A stretch of 64,000 bases of DNA from Mucilaginibacter jinjuensis (GTDB taxonomy: Bacteria > Bacteroidota > Bacteroidia > Sphingobacteriales > Sphingobacteriaceae), in the NCBI RefSeq assembly GCF_028596025.1, contig NZ_CP117167.1, positions 5,394,001 to 5,458,000 of the forward strand. The letters are read 5' to 3'. Shown here one piece after another: positions 18,093 to 26,931 of the stretch. The position numbers were made by a program, and so were the translations under genes. A model generated the notes under the pieces. It did not search any database. It was not told where the DNA came from and was given only the letters and a program-made list of their open reading frames with translations. Each line of letters starts with the position of its first letter. Position 1 is the stretch's first letter.

Positions 18093-18161
18093 GGGTAAAT
18101 TTAAAAATGTTAGGTAACGGTCAAATAAAAGGTTACTCGAACAAAAATCTGCATTTTAGCT

Positions 18162-18169
18162 TATATTTG
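18162..18169 (+). promoter_or_regulatory. TAnnTTTG -7 promoter box for the Fe-S carrier gene
   Basis: tatatttg matches the Bacteroidota primary-sigma -7 consensus TAnnTTTG, 22 bp before the start codon at 18192. No clear -33 TTG is visible at the usual distance, so this is moderate support. Confidence 0.5.
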
Positions 18170-18191
18170 TATAGCTAAATAAAAATATAAG

Positions 18192-18545
18192 ATGAGTACT
18201 GTTGTTGAAAACCTAGTGGCGCCTGTTACTTTTACCGATGGTGCTGTAAAAGAGATAAAAAAATTAAAAGACCAGCAAGAAATCGGCGACGATTTTGGTC
18301 TGCGTGTTGGCGTTGAAGGTGGCGGTTGCGCAGGTATGAACTACATACTGGGTTTCGACCAAACTAAAGACGGCGACAACACTTACTATATTGAAGGTGT
18401 AAAAGTTTACATGCACAAAGCACATGGCATGTACCTTGCCGGTATGCAAATCGATTTTCAGGATGGTTTAAATGCACGTGGTTTTACCTTTAACAACCCT
18501 AATGCAGCAAGCACCTGCGGTTGCGGTACTTCATTCTCGGTATAA
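18192..18545 (+). CDS. A-type iron-sulfur cluster carrier (HesB/IscA/ErpA family)
   Basis: 117 residues, full length. The three cluster-ligand cysteines are present: one in GVEGGGCAGMNY and two in the C-terminal TCGCGTSF. FTDGAVKEIKKL at the start and GMQIDFQDGLNARGFTFNNP are typical of the family. It carries or delivers Fe-S clusters in the cytosol. It is monocistronic, with its own -7 box and a strong terminator, and no suf/isc neighbours here. Confidence 0.95.
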   Translation: MSTVVENLVAPVTFTDGAVKEIKKLKDQQEIGDDFGLRVGVEGGGCAGMNYILGFDQTKDGDNTYYIEGVKVYMHKAHGMYLAGMQIDFQDGLNARGFTFNNPNAASTCGCGTSFSV

Positions 18546-18580
18546 AAGATAAAAGAGTTTACCAATAATTCTTAGACGGA

Positions 18581-18620
18581 CAACAGCAGCGTAATTACTA
18601 TTGCGCTGCTGTTGTTTTTT
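18581..18620. terminator. Strong terminator after the Fe-S carrier gene
   Basis: Perfect 11-bp stem caacagcagcg / cgctgctgttg (18581-18591, 18604-18614) followed by six T residues on the plus strand. The hairpin overlaps the last codons of the convergent TlpA-like gene, so it may serve both directions. Confidence 0.85.
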
Positions 18621-19362
18621 GTGCCGATGCCAAAGCAGCATCTATCGTTTTTTCCATCCAGTATATATTATTACGATGGCCGCCTTCGCTCGAGTAGGCT
18701 ACTTTGCTATCCCTGTCGATAACCACATTGGTCGGGTATAAATGCACACCGTACCTTTGGGCAATATAGCGGCCATTATCTATCACATGGTAGCTTAAGG
18801 GGTGATCTTTCAGAAAATCCTTCAAGTCGTACGACTCATCTAAAGCCACAGCAATAAACACAACATCGGGGTTATTTTTATACTTGTTTGCCATTTCAGT
18901 CAATTCGGGTATTTCGGCACGGCAAGGCGGGCAGCCTATAAACCAGAAATTGAGAACCAACACCTTTCCCGGCATTTTCCTCAGATCGAGCTTTTCGCCA
19001 TTCATATCTTTTTCTTTGAAAGGGCTAAAGCTTGTGCCACTGACAAACTGTTTGCTTTCTTCAGGCTTGGGTATCCGGGCCATACTGGCATCCTTTTCCC
19101 TCCGTGATCTTTTAACTAAAAAGTACACGGTCGAGTCTGTTCTTGGACCGGTAGATTTTAACATATACTCACCAGATGCCATCAATTTAGTCCACGCTAT
19201 ATAAGGATATACCATTCCGCTCGAGTCTTTAACTATGGCCTCCGGGCCAAGTGCCTTGCGTTTAGTAAGTGATGGATCAGATGTATTCGGGCTTATCTCC
19301 TGTGCGTTTACATCAAGCAAACAACAGAATAATATTGAAAGCAATAGGGTTAGTTTTTTCAT
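18598..19362 (-). CDS. TlpA-like thioredoxin-fold protein, secreted
   Basis: I start at the ATG at 19362, which gives a clean signal peptide (MKKLTLLLSILFCCLLDVNA) and 254 residues; the frame extends upstream without a better start. The thioredoxin-like domain (residues about 110-250) has the redox motif WFIGCPPCRAE with the CxxC pair, then VVFIAVALDES and the cis-proline region LYPTNVVID. It would reduce or isomerise thiols in the periplasm. The N-terminal 90 residues are a family-specific extension. Divergent from the lipase gene with 82 bp between starts. Confidence 0.9.
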   Translation of the reverse strand: MKKLTLLLSILFCCLLDVNAQEISPNTSDPSLTKRKALGPEAIVKDSSGMVYPYIAWTKLMASGEYMLKSTGPRTDSTVYFLVKRSRREKDASMARIPKPEESKQFVSGTSFSPFKEKDMNGEKLDLRKMPGKVLVLNFWFIGCPPCRAEIPELTEMANKYKNNPDVVFIAVALDESYDLKDFLKDHPLSYHVIDNGRYIAQRYGVHLYPTNVVIDRDSKVAYSSEGGHRNNIYWMEKTIDAALASAQKTTAAQ

Positions 19363-19444
19363 AAAACATTGTAATAGGGTTACATCTAATATATTTATAT
19401 TATTGCTCTCAAACAAATCATTAATCTGCTGCTATAATACCCGT

Positions 19445-20536
19445 ATGAAAACATTGTTGAGCTTTATTATTTTATTACTGATATATACAGGCGCATACGC
19501 CCAGTTAAAACCCGGTTTTGATGCACAGGAATATCTGGAAATGCTCCGTGCTTCTAAACAACAAAGCGATACCGCATTAAAGCATGATAAAACGCCTCTT
19601 CCATTACATTTCAAACAACGCTACCACTCGCCTGCAGGTCCGCTTAAAAACCGCTGGGATTTATTTACCGACGGACAAACTGCCGCCATCGTAATCCGTG
19701 GAACTACTGCTGATGCAAGCAGTTGGATGGAGAACTTCTATGCAGCTATGGTTCCCGCCAGCGGACAATTGCATATTGACGATAGCACTACTTTTAAATA
19801 TCACCTGGCTGACAACCCTAAAGCAGCTGTGCATATAGGCTGGCTGTTGGGGATGGCTTATCTGTCAAAAACCATCGTTCCACAAATCAATAAGCTTTAT
19901 ACTGAGCAGCATATTAAAGACTTTATCATTTTCGGGCATAGCCAGGGCGGGGCTATTGCTTACCTGCTGCGATCTTATCTGGCCGATCTCCAAAGCCGTA
20001 AGATTATTCCTGCCGACATCATCTTTAAAACATATAGCAGCGCACCGCCCAAACCGGGCAACCTTTATTATGCTTACGATTATGAATACCTAACCCACGG
20101 TGGCTGGGGGCTGGCTGTTGAAAATACTTTAGATTGGGTGCCCGAAACACCGTTCTCGGTACAAACCCTTAGCGATTTTAACGAGGTAAACCCTTTTAAA
20201 GATGTGAGCAAGATTGTAGGCAAGCAAAAGTTTTTTGTACGCTTGTATTTAAACCATGTTTATAACCGGCTCAAAAAGCCCTCATACAAAGCACAAAAAA
20301 ACTACGAGAAATATCTCGGGCATAAGGTTTACGGCTTTATTAAAAAAGAGATGCCGCAATATGTTGAGCCCGAATATGCAGCCACCAACAATTACATGCG
20401 CTGCGGCACGCCTATTATCTTAAAACCCGATGCTAACTACGGTACAGTTTTCCCGGCTGATCCTAAAAACCTGGTATTGCATCACCTGTTTTACCCTTAT
20501 TATTACCTTACCGAACAAAATTATTTACATAACTGA
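19445..20536 (+). CDS. Lipase (class 3)-like alpha/beta hydrolase, secreted
   Basis: 363 residues from the ATG at 19445, which begins a signal peptide (MKTLLSFIILLLIYTGAYAQ); the open frame upstream is not coding. The nucleophile elbow is in FIIFGHSQGGAIAYLLRSY, serine at the GHSQG centre. TDGQTAAIVIRGTTADASSW upstream is the oxyanion-side strand typical of Lipase_3 proteins. Likely a periplasmic or outer-membrane-side esterase or lipase; substrate not visible. Confidence 0.85.
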   Translation: MKTLLSFIILLLIYTGAYAQLKPGFDAQEYLEMLRASKQQSDTALKHDKTPLPLHFKQRYHSPAGPLKNRWDLFTDGQTAAIVIRGTTADASSWMENFYAAMVPASGQLHIDDSTTFKYHLADNPKAAVHIGWLLGMAYLSKTIVPQINKLYTEQHIKDFIIFGHSQGGAIAYLLRSYLADLQSRKIIPADIIFKTYSSAPPKPGNLYYAYDYEYLTHGGWGLAVENTLDWVPETPFSVQTLSDFNEVNPFKDVSKIVGKQKFFVRLYLNHVYNRLKKPSYKAQKNYEKYLGHKVYGFIKKEMPQYVEPEYAATNNYMRCGTPIILKPDANYGTVFPADPKNLVLHHLFYPYYYLTEQNYLHN

Positions 20537-20603
20537 TAAACTACTGTAACAAAGCATACAGGCACGCGGTCTAACCCCCATATAAATTCATTAATTTTAT
20601 AGC

Positions 20604-21845
20604 ATGCCTGTACAAACCAGCTTTAAAGAGAATGTGGCTATAGCCCTGCAATCCATCAGTGGCAACAGGCTGCGCACCTCCCTTACCGCCCTTATTATTG
20701 CCATTGGTATTATGGCGCTGGTTGGCATTTTAACCGCTATTGAAGGTATTAGCCAATGGACTAACGAGGCTTTCTCGAGTATGGGGGCCAACTCTTTTAC
20801 CATCCGTAACCGGGGCTCGGGCATTAGCTTTGGCAATGGCGGTAACCGTAAATATTATAAAGCTATCCGTTATGACGAGGCTGTACGGTTTAAGAAAAAT
20901 TTCAAACTGCCTGTACAGATTTCCATTAACACTTACGCCTCACAAGCTGCCACTGCAAAATATGGCGACCTGAAAACGAACCCCAATATTGTGATTCTGG
21001 GGGCTGATGAAAATTACCTGTTAACGGGCGGTTATAAACTGGCTTCAGGCCGTAATTTTTCATCGTCTGAACTAGAGCATGGTAGCAATGTTGTAATTAT
21101 TGGCGATGATATTCGTAAACGCTTGTTTAAATCCGGCGACCCTATCAATAAACTGATGTTAATCGGCGCCAATAAATTCAGGGTTATCGGCCTATTGCAA
21201 TCCAAAGGATCTAGTGCGGGTTTGGGTGGCGATAAAGTTTGTATTATTCCCGTATTTAAAGCCAAGCAGATAACTACCAGTACTAACCCTTCGTTTACCG
21301 TGAGTGTAATGGTAAATAACCCCGGAGCTTTGGAGGCAACCATTGGTGAAGCTACATCAGCCTTCCGCAATATCCGTGGCCTAACGATAGACAAAGACAA
21401 CAACTTCGAAATTACCCGAAGCGACTCCATACAGCAACAACTTGCCGGTCAGCTGGCGGGGATACAACTGGCAGGGTTTGCTGTGGGTATTATTACTTTA
21501 TTGGGTGCCGCCATCGGCCTCATGAATATTATGCTGGTATCGGTAACAGAACGCACGCGCGAAATTGGTGTACGTAAGGCTATCGGCGCAACGCCATCTA
21601 TTATCCGTAAGCAGTTTTTAATTGAAGCCATTGTAATTTGCCTGATGGGTTGCGCCGGCGGCATAGTATTGGGTATGGGCGTTGGTAACCTGATAGCCAT
21701 CCAGATAAGCGGCCACTTTGTAATACCCTGGATGTGGTTATTTATGGCTTTGGTGATCTGTACCGGTATTGGCCTGGGTTCAGGGTATTATCCTGCGAAA
21801 AAGGCTTCGAAGCTTGACCCTGTAGAGGCGTTGAGGTATGAGTAG
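20604..21845 (+). CDS. MacB/FtsX-type ABC transporter permease
   Basis: 413 residues. The layout is one N-terminal membrane helix (about 22-45), a large periplasmic MacB_PCD domain (about 50-270) and three C-terminal helices forming the FtsX domain (about 285-400). TERTREIGVRKAIGATPSII is the conserved cytoplasmic loop that contacts the ATPase, and SGYYPAKKASKLDPVEALRYE is the standard ending. No ATPase or membrane-fusion gene is adjacent, so partners must be encoded elsewhere. Confidence 0.93.
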   Translation: MPVQTSFKENVAIALQSISGNRLRTSLTALIIAIGIMALVGILTAIEGISQWTNEAFSSMGANSFTIRNRGSGISFGNGGNRKYYKAIRYDEAVRFKKNFKLPVQISINTYASQAATAKYGDLKTNPNIVILGADENYLLTGGYKLASGRNFSSSELEHGSNVVIIGDDIRKRLFKSGDPINKLMLIGANKFRVIGLLQSKGSSAGLGGDKVCIIPVFKAKQITTSTNPSFTVSVMVNNPGALEATIGEATSAFRNIRGLTIDKDNNFEITRSDSIQQQLAGQLAGIQLAGFAVGIITLLGAAIGLMNIMLVSVTERTREIGVRKAIGATPSIIRKQFLIEAIVICLMGCAGGIVLGMGVGNLIAIQISGHFVIPWMWLFMALVICTGIGLGSGYYPAKKASKLDPVEALRYE

Positions 21846-22526
21846 ATAAAATTTGTTGTGGGGTACGAAACAACCCCAAGACCGATTAGCGCTGACTTAA
21901 ATACTTAGATGTAAATATGAATCGATTGTGCTACAATCAACGTTAGTCCCGCTCAATCGCCGCGGGGAGGGCTATTACTTTTTAGCCAAAAAGTAATCAA
22001 AAGGCTCACCGGCAAAAGGCTTCTTTACGCACGGGCCATGTCGCACAATCGGTCAGAACACACAGGCCGGGATCTTTTGCCCCGCTACGCGCGCGCAAAG
22101 TCGGCCCTTCTGCAAAATCTCCAATGCCTCTTTCCACTACACGAGGCCGCCATTGTTCTGCCCGCTTTTGGCCGAAGCTGTTTGCCGGAGAAGAGAAACA
22201 AGAATCGAGAGTCAAGAATCAAGACAAAAAAATAGAAGGAATTTTATGCCGAGCCCATCACTACCTTAACATAACCTCTTTTCACGCAGCATTGGCAATG
22301 TTGCGGCAACCACAGGTATTGCCCAACCACTGCAAGTTCATAGCAACAGGGCCCGGCTGCGAGCTTTCTTTTGGTTACTTTTCTTTGGCGGTCAAAGAAA
22401 AGTGACATCCACTGACGATCATATTACTCACACTACCATTCCTAATGAAAAACGGATTTCTGCAAGATGCACTTTCTGCGACGAGATTGCTTCGTTCCTC
22501 CTCGCAATGACAAAAGGAAATAAAGT
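21846..22526. other. 681-bp gene-free region with hairpin-ended repeat element
   Basis: No convincing gene. A GC-rich core (about 22000-22190) is bounded on the left by hairpin 21975-21996 (ttacttttt / aaaaagtaa) and on the right by hairpin 22375-22405 (ttacttttctttg / caaagaaaagtga with mismatches). It also contains a 7-nt array at 22196-22223 and a half GTCATTGCGAG repeat at 22479-22512. Short frames in it lack family signatures. It may be a non-autonomous repeat element or a decayed gene. Confidence 0.6.
22196..22223 (+). repeat. Degenerate 7-nt tandem array
   Basis: Heptamers aaacaag, aatcgag, agtcaag, aatcaag inside the gene-free region. Confidence 0.7.
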
Positions 22527-23282
22527 TTACAGCAACAACTTATTCTTCAACGTCTCCTGTTCAAAAATTAACTTTTTCAAATAGGGTTCTTTTAAGGTTT
22601 GCTCAAAAGCGTCTGCATGGCGTGGGTGGTGCATATCGCTCGATATAAAATCAATCATTTGGGCATCTATCAGCTCTTCGGCTGCCTGCCTGGCTGCATG
22701 GCCGTAATAGCCGCAAAGTGAATTTGTGTTAATCTGTAATAAGCTCCCCCACTCCCTTATCTCCACATATTCTTTCATCGTTAAATAGGGATACCGTTCC
22801 GGATGCGCCAGAATAGGCTGATAGCCTTTTGCACGCATTTTTTTAATAGTATCAATTAAGTGGAGTGGCTTGCTTACAAAAGAAAGCTCGAACAATACAT
22901 AGTTATCGCCCATTGTTAGCAATGAGCCTTCATCTATGCGTTGTTCGAACAATTCATCAAACAAATGTTCGGCGGCAGCGCTGATGTCAATATCCATCCG
23001 CTCTTCTACCAGTTTAGCTTTTAGCAAATCGAGCGAAGCGCTAATCGTTTCGGGCGTATTCTTATACAGATCGGCCATGATGTGCGGCGTGGCGATGATC
23101 TTTTTAATCCCCAAATCCATCATCTTTTGGATGAGGACGATAGATTCTTCTACCGTTTGCGCGCCATCATCTATACCCGGCAGCACATGCGAGTGCATAT
23201 CAACGGCTATAGTGTCGTAATAAAACTCAATTATGCGGGTATCAACCTCTTCTTTTCTCTTTCGCTTAAAAAGCCCGAACAT
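22527..23282 (-). CDS. CpsB/CapC-type tyrosine-protein phosphatase (PHP domain)
   Basis: 251 residues with PHP metal-site motifs: DMHSHVLPGIDDGAQTVEES near residue 29, ATPHIMAD near 64, LAHPERYPYL near 160 and SSDMHHPRHAD near the C-terminus. These are characteristic of manganese-dependent CpsB/YwqE phosphatases that dephosphorylate bacterial tyrosine kinases controlling exopolysaccharide export. It lies 2 bp after the rfbB gene, consistent with an envelope polysaccharide locus. No cognate kinase is in the window. Confidence 0.92.
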   Translation of the reverse strand: MFGLFKRKRKEEVDTRIIEFYYDTIAVDMHSHVLPGIDDGAQTVEESIVLIQKMMDLGIKKIIATPHIMADLYKNTPETISASLDLLKAKLVEERMDIDISAAAEHLFDELFEQRIDEGSLLTMGDNYVLFELSFVSKPLHLIDTIKKMRAKGYQPILAHPERYPYLTMKEYVEIREWGSLLQINTNSLCGYYGHAARQAAEELIDAQMIDFISSDMHHPRHADAFEQTLKEPYLKKLIFEQETLKNKLLL

Positions 23283-23284
23283 AT

Positions 23285-24337
23285 TTATCTGTTTGCGTAC
23301 TGGCTTTGATAGTATTGCTGGTAATTACCAGAAGTTACATCATTAAGCCACTCTTCATTCTCTAAAAACCAATCAACTGTTTTTTCCAAACCTTCTTCAA
23401 AAGTTACGCTTGGGGTCCAGCCTAATTCGTTTTTAAGTTTAGTAGCGTCGATGGCATAACGTAAGTCGTGCCCCGCACGGTCGGTTACAAAAGTGATCAG
23501 CTTGGCCGATTCACCTTCTTCCCTACCTAATTTCTTATCCAAAATAGCGCATAGGGTGTGGATCAGGTCAATATTTTTCCACTCATTATGGCCGCCAATA
23601 TTATAAGTAGCGCCGGCTTTAGCTTCGTGAAAAATTAATTCGATGGCACGGGCATGGTCTTCCACCCATAACCAGTCGCGGATATTTTCGCCTTTACCGT
23701 AAACAGGAACGGCTTTATTTTGCTTGATGTTATGAATTGCCAACGGGATCAGTTTTTCCGGAAAATGGAATGAACCATAGTTGTTAGAGCAATTTGAGAT
23801 CACCACATCCATACCATAAGTATCATGGTAAGCACGCACAAAATGATCTGAACCTGCTTTTGATGCCGAATAAGGCGAATGCGGATCGTAAGCTGTAGTC
23901 TCTGTAAACATACCGGTTTCGCCCAGTGTACCGTAAACCTCGTCGGTTGATACATGGTAAAAACGGTGTTCGTTATATTTATCTTTCCAGATGTGGCGGG
24001 CAGCGTTTAATAAGTTAACGGTACCGATCACATTAGTCATCACAAACTCCAGTGGGTTAACGATAGAACGATCTACATGCGACTCTGCAGCCAGGTGAAT
24101 TACTGCATAAGGTTGTTCCTGCTCAAACAGGTTTTGAATAAAAGCAGCATCAACAATATCGCCTTTAACAAAACTGTAGTTAGGTTCGTTCTCAATATCC
24201 TTTAAGTTGGCCAGGTTACCGGCATAGGTCAATTTATCTAGATTGATAATATGATATTCCGGGTGGTTTTTAACAAAACGGCGCACAACGTGCGAGCCAA
24301 TAAAACCAGCGCCTCCTGTGATGATAATTTTTTTCAT
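23285..24337 (-). CDS. rfbB: dTDP-glucose 4,6-dehydratase
   Basis: 350 residues of the extended SDR family. The NAD-binding motif is IITGGAGFIGSHVVRRF. The catalytic segment shows HVSTDEVYG, then YSASKAGSDHFVRAY with the Tyr-x-x-x-Lys pair. NCSNNYGSFHFPEKLIPLAI is diagnostic for RmlB. It converts dTDP-glucose to dTDP-4-keto-6-deoxyglucose, the first committed step toward dTDP-rhamnose and similar sugars. rfbA, C and D are not next to it. Cotranscribed with galE (16 bp) and cpsB. Confidence 0.96.
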   Translation of the reverse strand: MKKIIITGGAGFIGSHVVRRFVKNHPEYHIINLDKLTYAGNLANLKDIENEPNYSFVKGDIVDAAFIQNLFEQEQPYAVIHLAAESHVDRSIVNPLEFVMTNVIGTVNLLNAARHIWKDKYNEHRFYHVSTDEVYGTLGETGMFTETTAYDPHSPYSASKAGSDHFVRAYHDTYGMDVVISNCSNNYGSFHFPEKLIPLAIHNIKQNKAVPVYGKGENIRDWLWVEDHARAIELIFHEAKAGATYNIGGHNEWKNIDLIHTLCAILDKKLGREEGESAKLITFVTDRAGHDLRYAIDATKLKNELGWTPSVTFEEGLEKTVDWFLENEEWLNDVTSGNYQQYYQSQYANR

Positions 24338-24353
24338 ATATAGTTAATACGTA

Positions 24354-25376
24354 TTATAAAGGATTTTGGTTCAGGTACTTCTCCCATGCCCAGGCCGATG
24401 CCATCATGGTATCTAAACTCAATTCGGCACGCCAGCCCAGTACATTGGCCGATTTGGTTACATCGCCCCAAACCTGCTCAACATCACCCGCACGGGCAGG
24501 GCCAATTTCATAAGGTAATTTAACGCCGGTAGCTTTTTCAAAGGCATTAATAACCTCTAACACCGAGCTGCCATTACCGGTACCCAGGTTAAACATATCA
24601 TACCCTTTAAAGCTATCTTTCTCCATTAATTTAAGGGCGATAACATGTGCTTTAGCCAAATCTACCACGTGGATATAATCCCTAACGGCGCTACCATCGG
24701 GTGTATTATACTGGTCGCCGTGTACGGTTAATTTTTCGCGTTTACCAATAGCCGTTTGGGTAATAAACGGCACCAGGTTTTGTGGCACACCAATTGGTAA
24801 TTCGCCAATCAAGGCCGACTCATGTGCCCCCACCGGGTTGAAGTAACGCAATGAGATCACTTTATAATTAGTTCCCGAAGCTACCATATCGGTCAGTATT
24901 TCTTCGGCTATTTGTTTGGTATTACCATAAGGGGATTGTGCCGGTTTTACAGGCGCATCTTCTGTAACAGGTAACTGATCGGGCTGGCCGTATACGGTAC
25001 AGCTTGATGAAAATACAAAATTTAAGGGCTTACCGTAGTAAGCATTCAACAAATTAATTAAGGAATAAAAGTTATTGCGATAATATTTCAACGGCAATTT
25101 AACCGACTCGCCTACTGCCTTAAATGCAGCAAAATGGATAATACCAGATAAATCGGGAACAGCAGTAGCCAGTGTTTGCACAGAAGCTTCATCGCACAGA
25201 TCTAATTGGTGAAATACTGGCCTGAAACCCAGGATGGTGGTCAGCTGGTCTAATATTTTAATATTAGAGTTCGATAGATCGTCTACGATAATCGGCTCGT
25301 AACCCGCGTTTACTAACTCTACAACTGTGTGCGAACCTATGAAACCCAGGCCGCCGGTAACTAATATTTTGCTCAT
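24354..25376 (-). CDS. galE: UDP-glucose 4-epimerase
   Basis: 340 residues, extended SDR. The nucleotide motif is ILVTGGLGFIGSHTVVELV; the active site is in FSSSCTVYGQP and SPYGNTKQIAEEIL (Tyr-x-x-x-Lys); YFNPVGAHESALIGE is the GalE-specific substrate loop. It interconverts UDP-glucose and UDP-galactose in the cytosol for envelope polysaccharides or galactose metabolism. First gene of the galE-rfbB-cpsB unit. Confidence 0.96.
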   Translation of the reverse strand: MSKILVTGGLGFIGSHTVVELVNAGYEPIIVDDLSNSNIKILDQLTTILGFRPVFHQLDLCDEASVQTLATAVPDLSGIIHFAAFKAVGESVKLPLKYYRNNFYSLINLLNAYYGKPLNFVFSSSCTVYGQPDQLPVTEDAPVKPAQSPYGNTKQIAEEILTDMVASGTNYKVISLRYFNPVGAHESALIGELPIGVPQNLVPFITQTAIGKREKLTVHGDQYNTPDGSAVRDYIHVVDLAKAHVIALKLMEKDSFKGYDMFNLGTGNGSSVLEVINAFEKATGVKLPYEIGPARAGDVEQVWGDVTKSANVLGWRAELSLDTMMASAWAWEKYLNQNPL

Positions 25377-25380
25377 TTTT

Positions 25381-25420
25381 TTAATTTGTCGATTTGTTGA
25401 TGAAGTAATTTGTCAATTAA
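25381..25420. repeat. Degenerate 8-nt tandem array upstream of galE
   Basis: Octamers of the type ttgtcgat, ttgttgat, gaagtaat, ttgtcaat in the galE leader. Same word family as at 33617 and 34000. Confidence 0.6.
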
Positions 25421-25430
25421 TTATCCCTCC

Positions 25431-25528
25431 CGTCATGCCGAACTTGTTTCGGCACCCCACATGCTAAGTATACAATTAGCAAGGCTTAAACCTGTCCTGT
25501 GGGTTCCTGAAACAAGTTCAGGATGACA
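25431..25528. repeat. GTCAT...ATGAC inverted repeat overlapping a false start of kdtA
   Basis: Left arm cgtcatgccgaacttgtttc and right arm gaaacaagttcaggatgaca pair with mismatches, with cccac / gtggg further in. A close relative lies at 59425-59535. An ATG inside its right arm (25523) is in frame with kdtA but is repeat sequence. Confidence 0.8.
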
Positions 25529-25594
25529 TACATTGGGAATGAACTAAAACAACTATTTTTACCCCCGGACGAATATAAGGAATTTCATTTTTTA

Positions 25595-26809
25595 ATGTTG
25601 CTGTTATATAACATTGGCATACGCCTTTACTTTTTAGCTGTATACGCGGCTTCATTTTTTAATGCAAAGGCTAAGCTCTGGATAAAAGGGCGCAGTAACC
25701 AACACATTGCAACAACAGAAGGTTGTATTTGGTTTCATTTTGCCTCATTAGGTGAGTTTGAACAAGGCCGGCCGGTTTTAGAAGCACTCAGAGCCAAAGA
25801 TCCTGGTACCAAAATAGTTATTACTTTTTTTTCTCCTTCGGGATATGAGATCAGGAAGAACACGCCTTTGGCCGATGCCGTTTATTACCTGCCGCTGGAT
25901 ACTGCTACTAATGCCCGCAATTTCATTAATACTATAAAACCCAAGGCTGCCATATTTACCAAGTACGAATACTGGTATCATTATTTTAACCAACTTCACC
26001 AGCAGCACACCCCGCTTTACATTGTATCCGGAATTTTTAGGCCGAAACAAATATTTTTTAAATGGTATGGCGGTTTGCATCGCAGCATGCTAAAAATGGC
26101 AACCCACTTTTTTGTGCAGGATGAGGCCTCTGTTAATTTGCTTAAATTAATAAACATTAACACCGCAACCGTAAGTGGCGATACCCGTTTCGATCGTGTT
26201 TGGGCTAATGCCAACTCGCCAAAAGAACTGCCAATTATAGCCGAATTTAAAAACAACCAAAAAGTATTTATAGCCGGCAGTACCTGGCCGCAGGATGAGG
26301 AATTGCTCTCAACCATCATTACCCGCCACCCGGATTGGAAATGGATAATCGCCCCACACGAAATTGGCGAAGAGCGTATTGTGAAATTATTGGATATTTT
26401 ACCATCCGAGAGCACCATAAGATTTTCGCAAATCACCGACAACCGACAACCGATAACCGACAACCGAATACTCATTATTGATAATATCGGCATGCTCTCA
26501 TCCCTCTATCAATATGGCGAAGTAGCCTATATAGGCGGCGGCTTTGGCCGGGGGATACATAACACTTTAGAAGCGGCGGCCTTTGGCTTACCTGTAATTT
26601 TCGGGCCTAATTACTCGGCGTTTAAAGAAGCGCGGGATATTGTACATTTGAAAGCAGGGATCAGTATTAGCAATGCCGGGCAGTTAATTGAAGCTACAGA
26701 TTTATTGATGCTGGATACGGAGTATCGTGGTTTTGCATCGCAGAAAATTAAAGCTTATGTACAGCAGAATGTTGGGGCTACAGATAAGATTTTAGAGGCG
26801 ATTGGGTAA
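25595..26809 (+). CDS. waaA: 3-deoxy-D-manno-octulosonic acid (Kdo) transferase
   Basis: 404 residues from the ATG at 25595; an in-frame ATG at 25523 lies inside a dispersed repeat and is less likely. The start MLLLYNIGIRLYFLAVYAAS is the usual membrane anchor. GCIWFHFASLGEFEQGRPV is the Glycos_transf_N acceptor motif, ITFFSPSGYEIRKN and YWYHYF follow, and FGRGIHNTLEAAAFGLPVIF is the nucleotide-sugar motif. It adds Kdo from CMP-Kdo to lipid A precursor at the inner membrane. An in-frame block of 7-nt repeats (26435-26469, residues ITDNRQPITDNR) looks like an insertion between the two domains. Confidence 0.95.
   Translation: MLLLYNIGIRLYFLAVYAASFFNAKAKLWIKGRSNQHIATTEGCIWFHFASLGEFEQGRPVLEALRAKDPGTKIVITFFSPSGYEIRKNTPLADAVYYLPLDTATNARNFINTIKPKAAIFTKYEYWYHYFNQLHQQHTPLYIVSGIFRPKQIFFKWYGGLHRSMLKMATHFFVQDEASVNLLKLININTATVSGDTRFDRVWANANSPKELPIIAEFKNNQKVFIAGSTWPQDEELLSTIITRHPDWKWIIAPHEIGEERIVKLLDILPSESTIRFSQITDNRQPITDNRILIIDNIGMLSSLYQYGEVAYIGGGFGRGIHNTLEAAAFGLPVIFGPNYSAFKEARDIVHLKAGISISNAGQLIEATDLLMLDTEYRGFASQKIKAYVQQNVGATDKILEAIG
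26435..26469 (+). repeat. Heptanucleotide repeat inside waaA
   Basis: Five tandem heptamers (accgaca, accgaca, accgata, accgaca, accgaat) within the coding sequence. The related heptamer gacaacc repeats inside pheS at 55381-55408. 35 nt is not a multiple of three, so gain or loss of one unit would shift the frame. Confidence 0.8.
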
Positions 26810-26825
26810 TCCGCTTATTCCAGGT

Positions 26826-26904
26826 TGTCATTTCGACGACAGGAGAAATCTTATGCAACAGGACTTATAGTCGTACAAGATCTCTTCTATCGTCGAGATG
26901 ACAA
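26826..26904. repeat. GTCATTTCGACG inverted repeat between convergent waaA and hemH
   Basis: Left arm ttgtcatttcgacgacagga and right arm cttctatcgtcgagatgaca pair imperfectly. Placement between two convergent genes would let it act as a bidirectional terminator. A relative lies at 29739-29834. Confidence 0.75.
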
Positions 26905-26931
26905 ACCGTTTATTTTAAAGAAAAAACAATC

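Noticed and set aside
19235..19444. N-terminal 70-residue extension of the lipase frame
   Set aside because: It runs antisense through the TlpA-like gene; a clean signal peptide begins at 19445.
22006..22584. Four ORFs of 60-93 residues in the gene-free region
   Set aside because: They overlap each other on both strands, include repeats, and lack recognizable domains.
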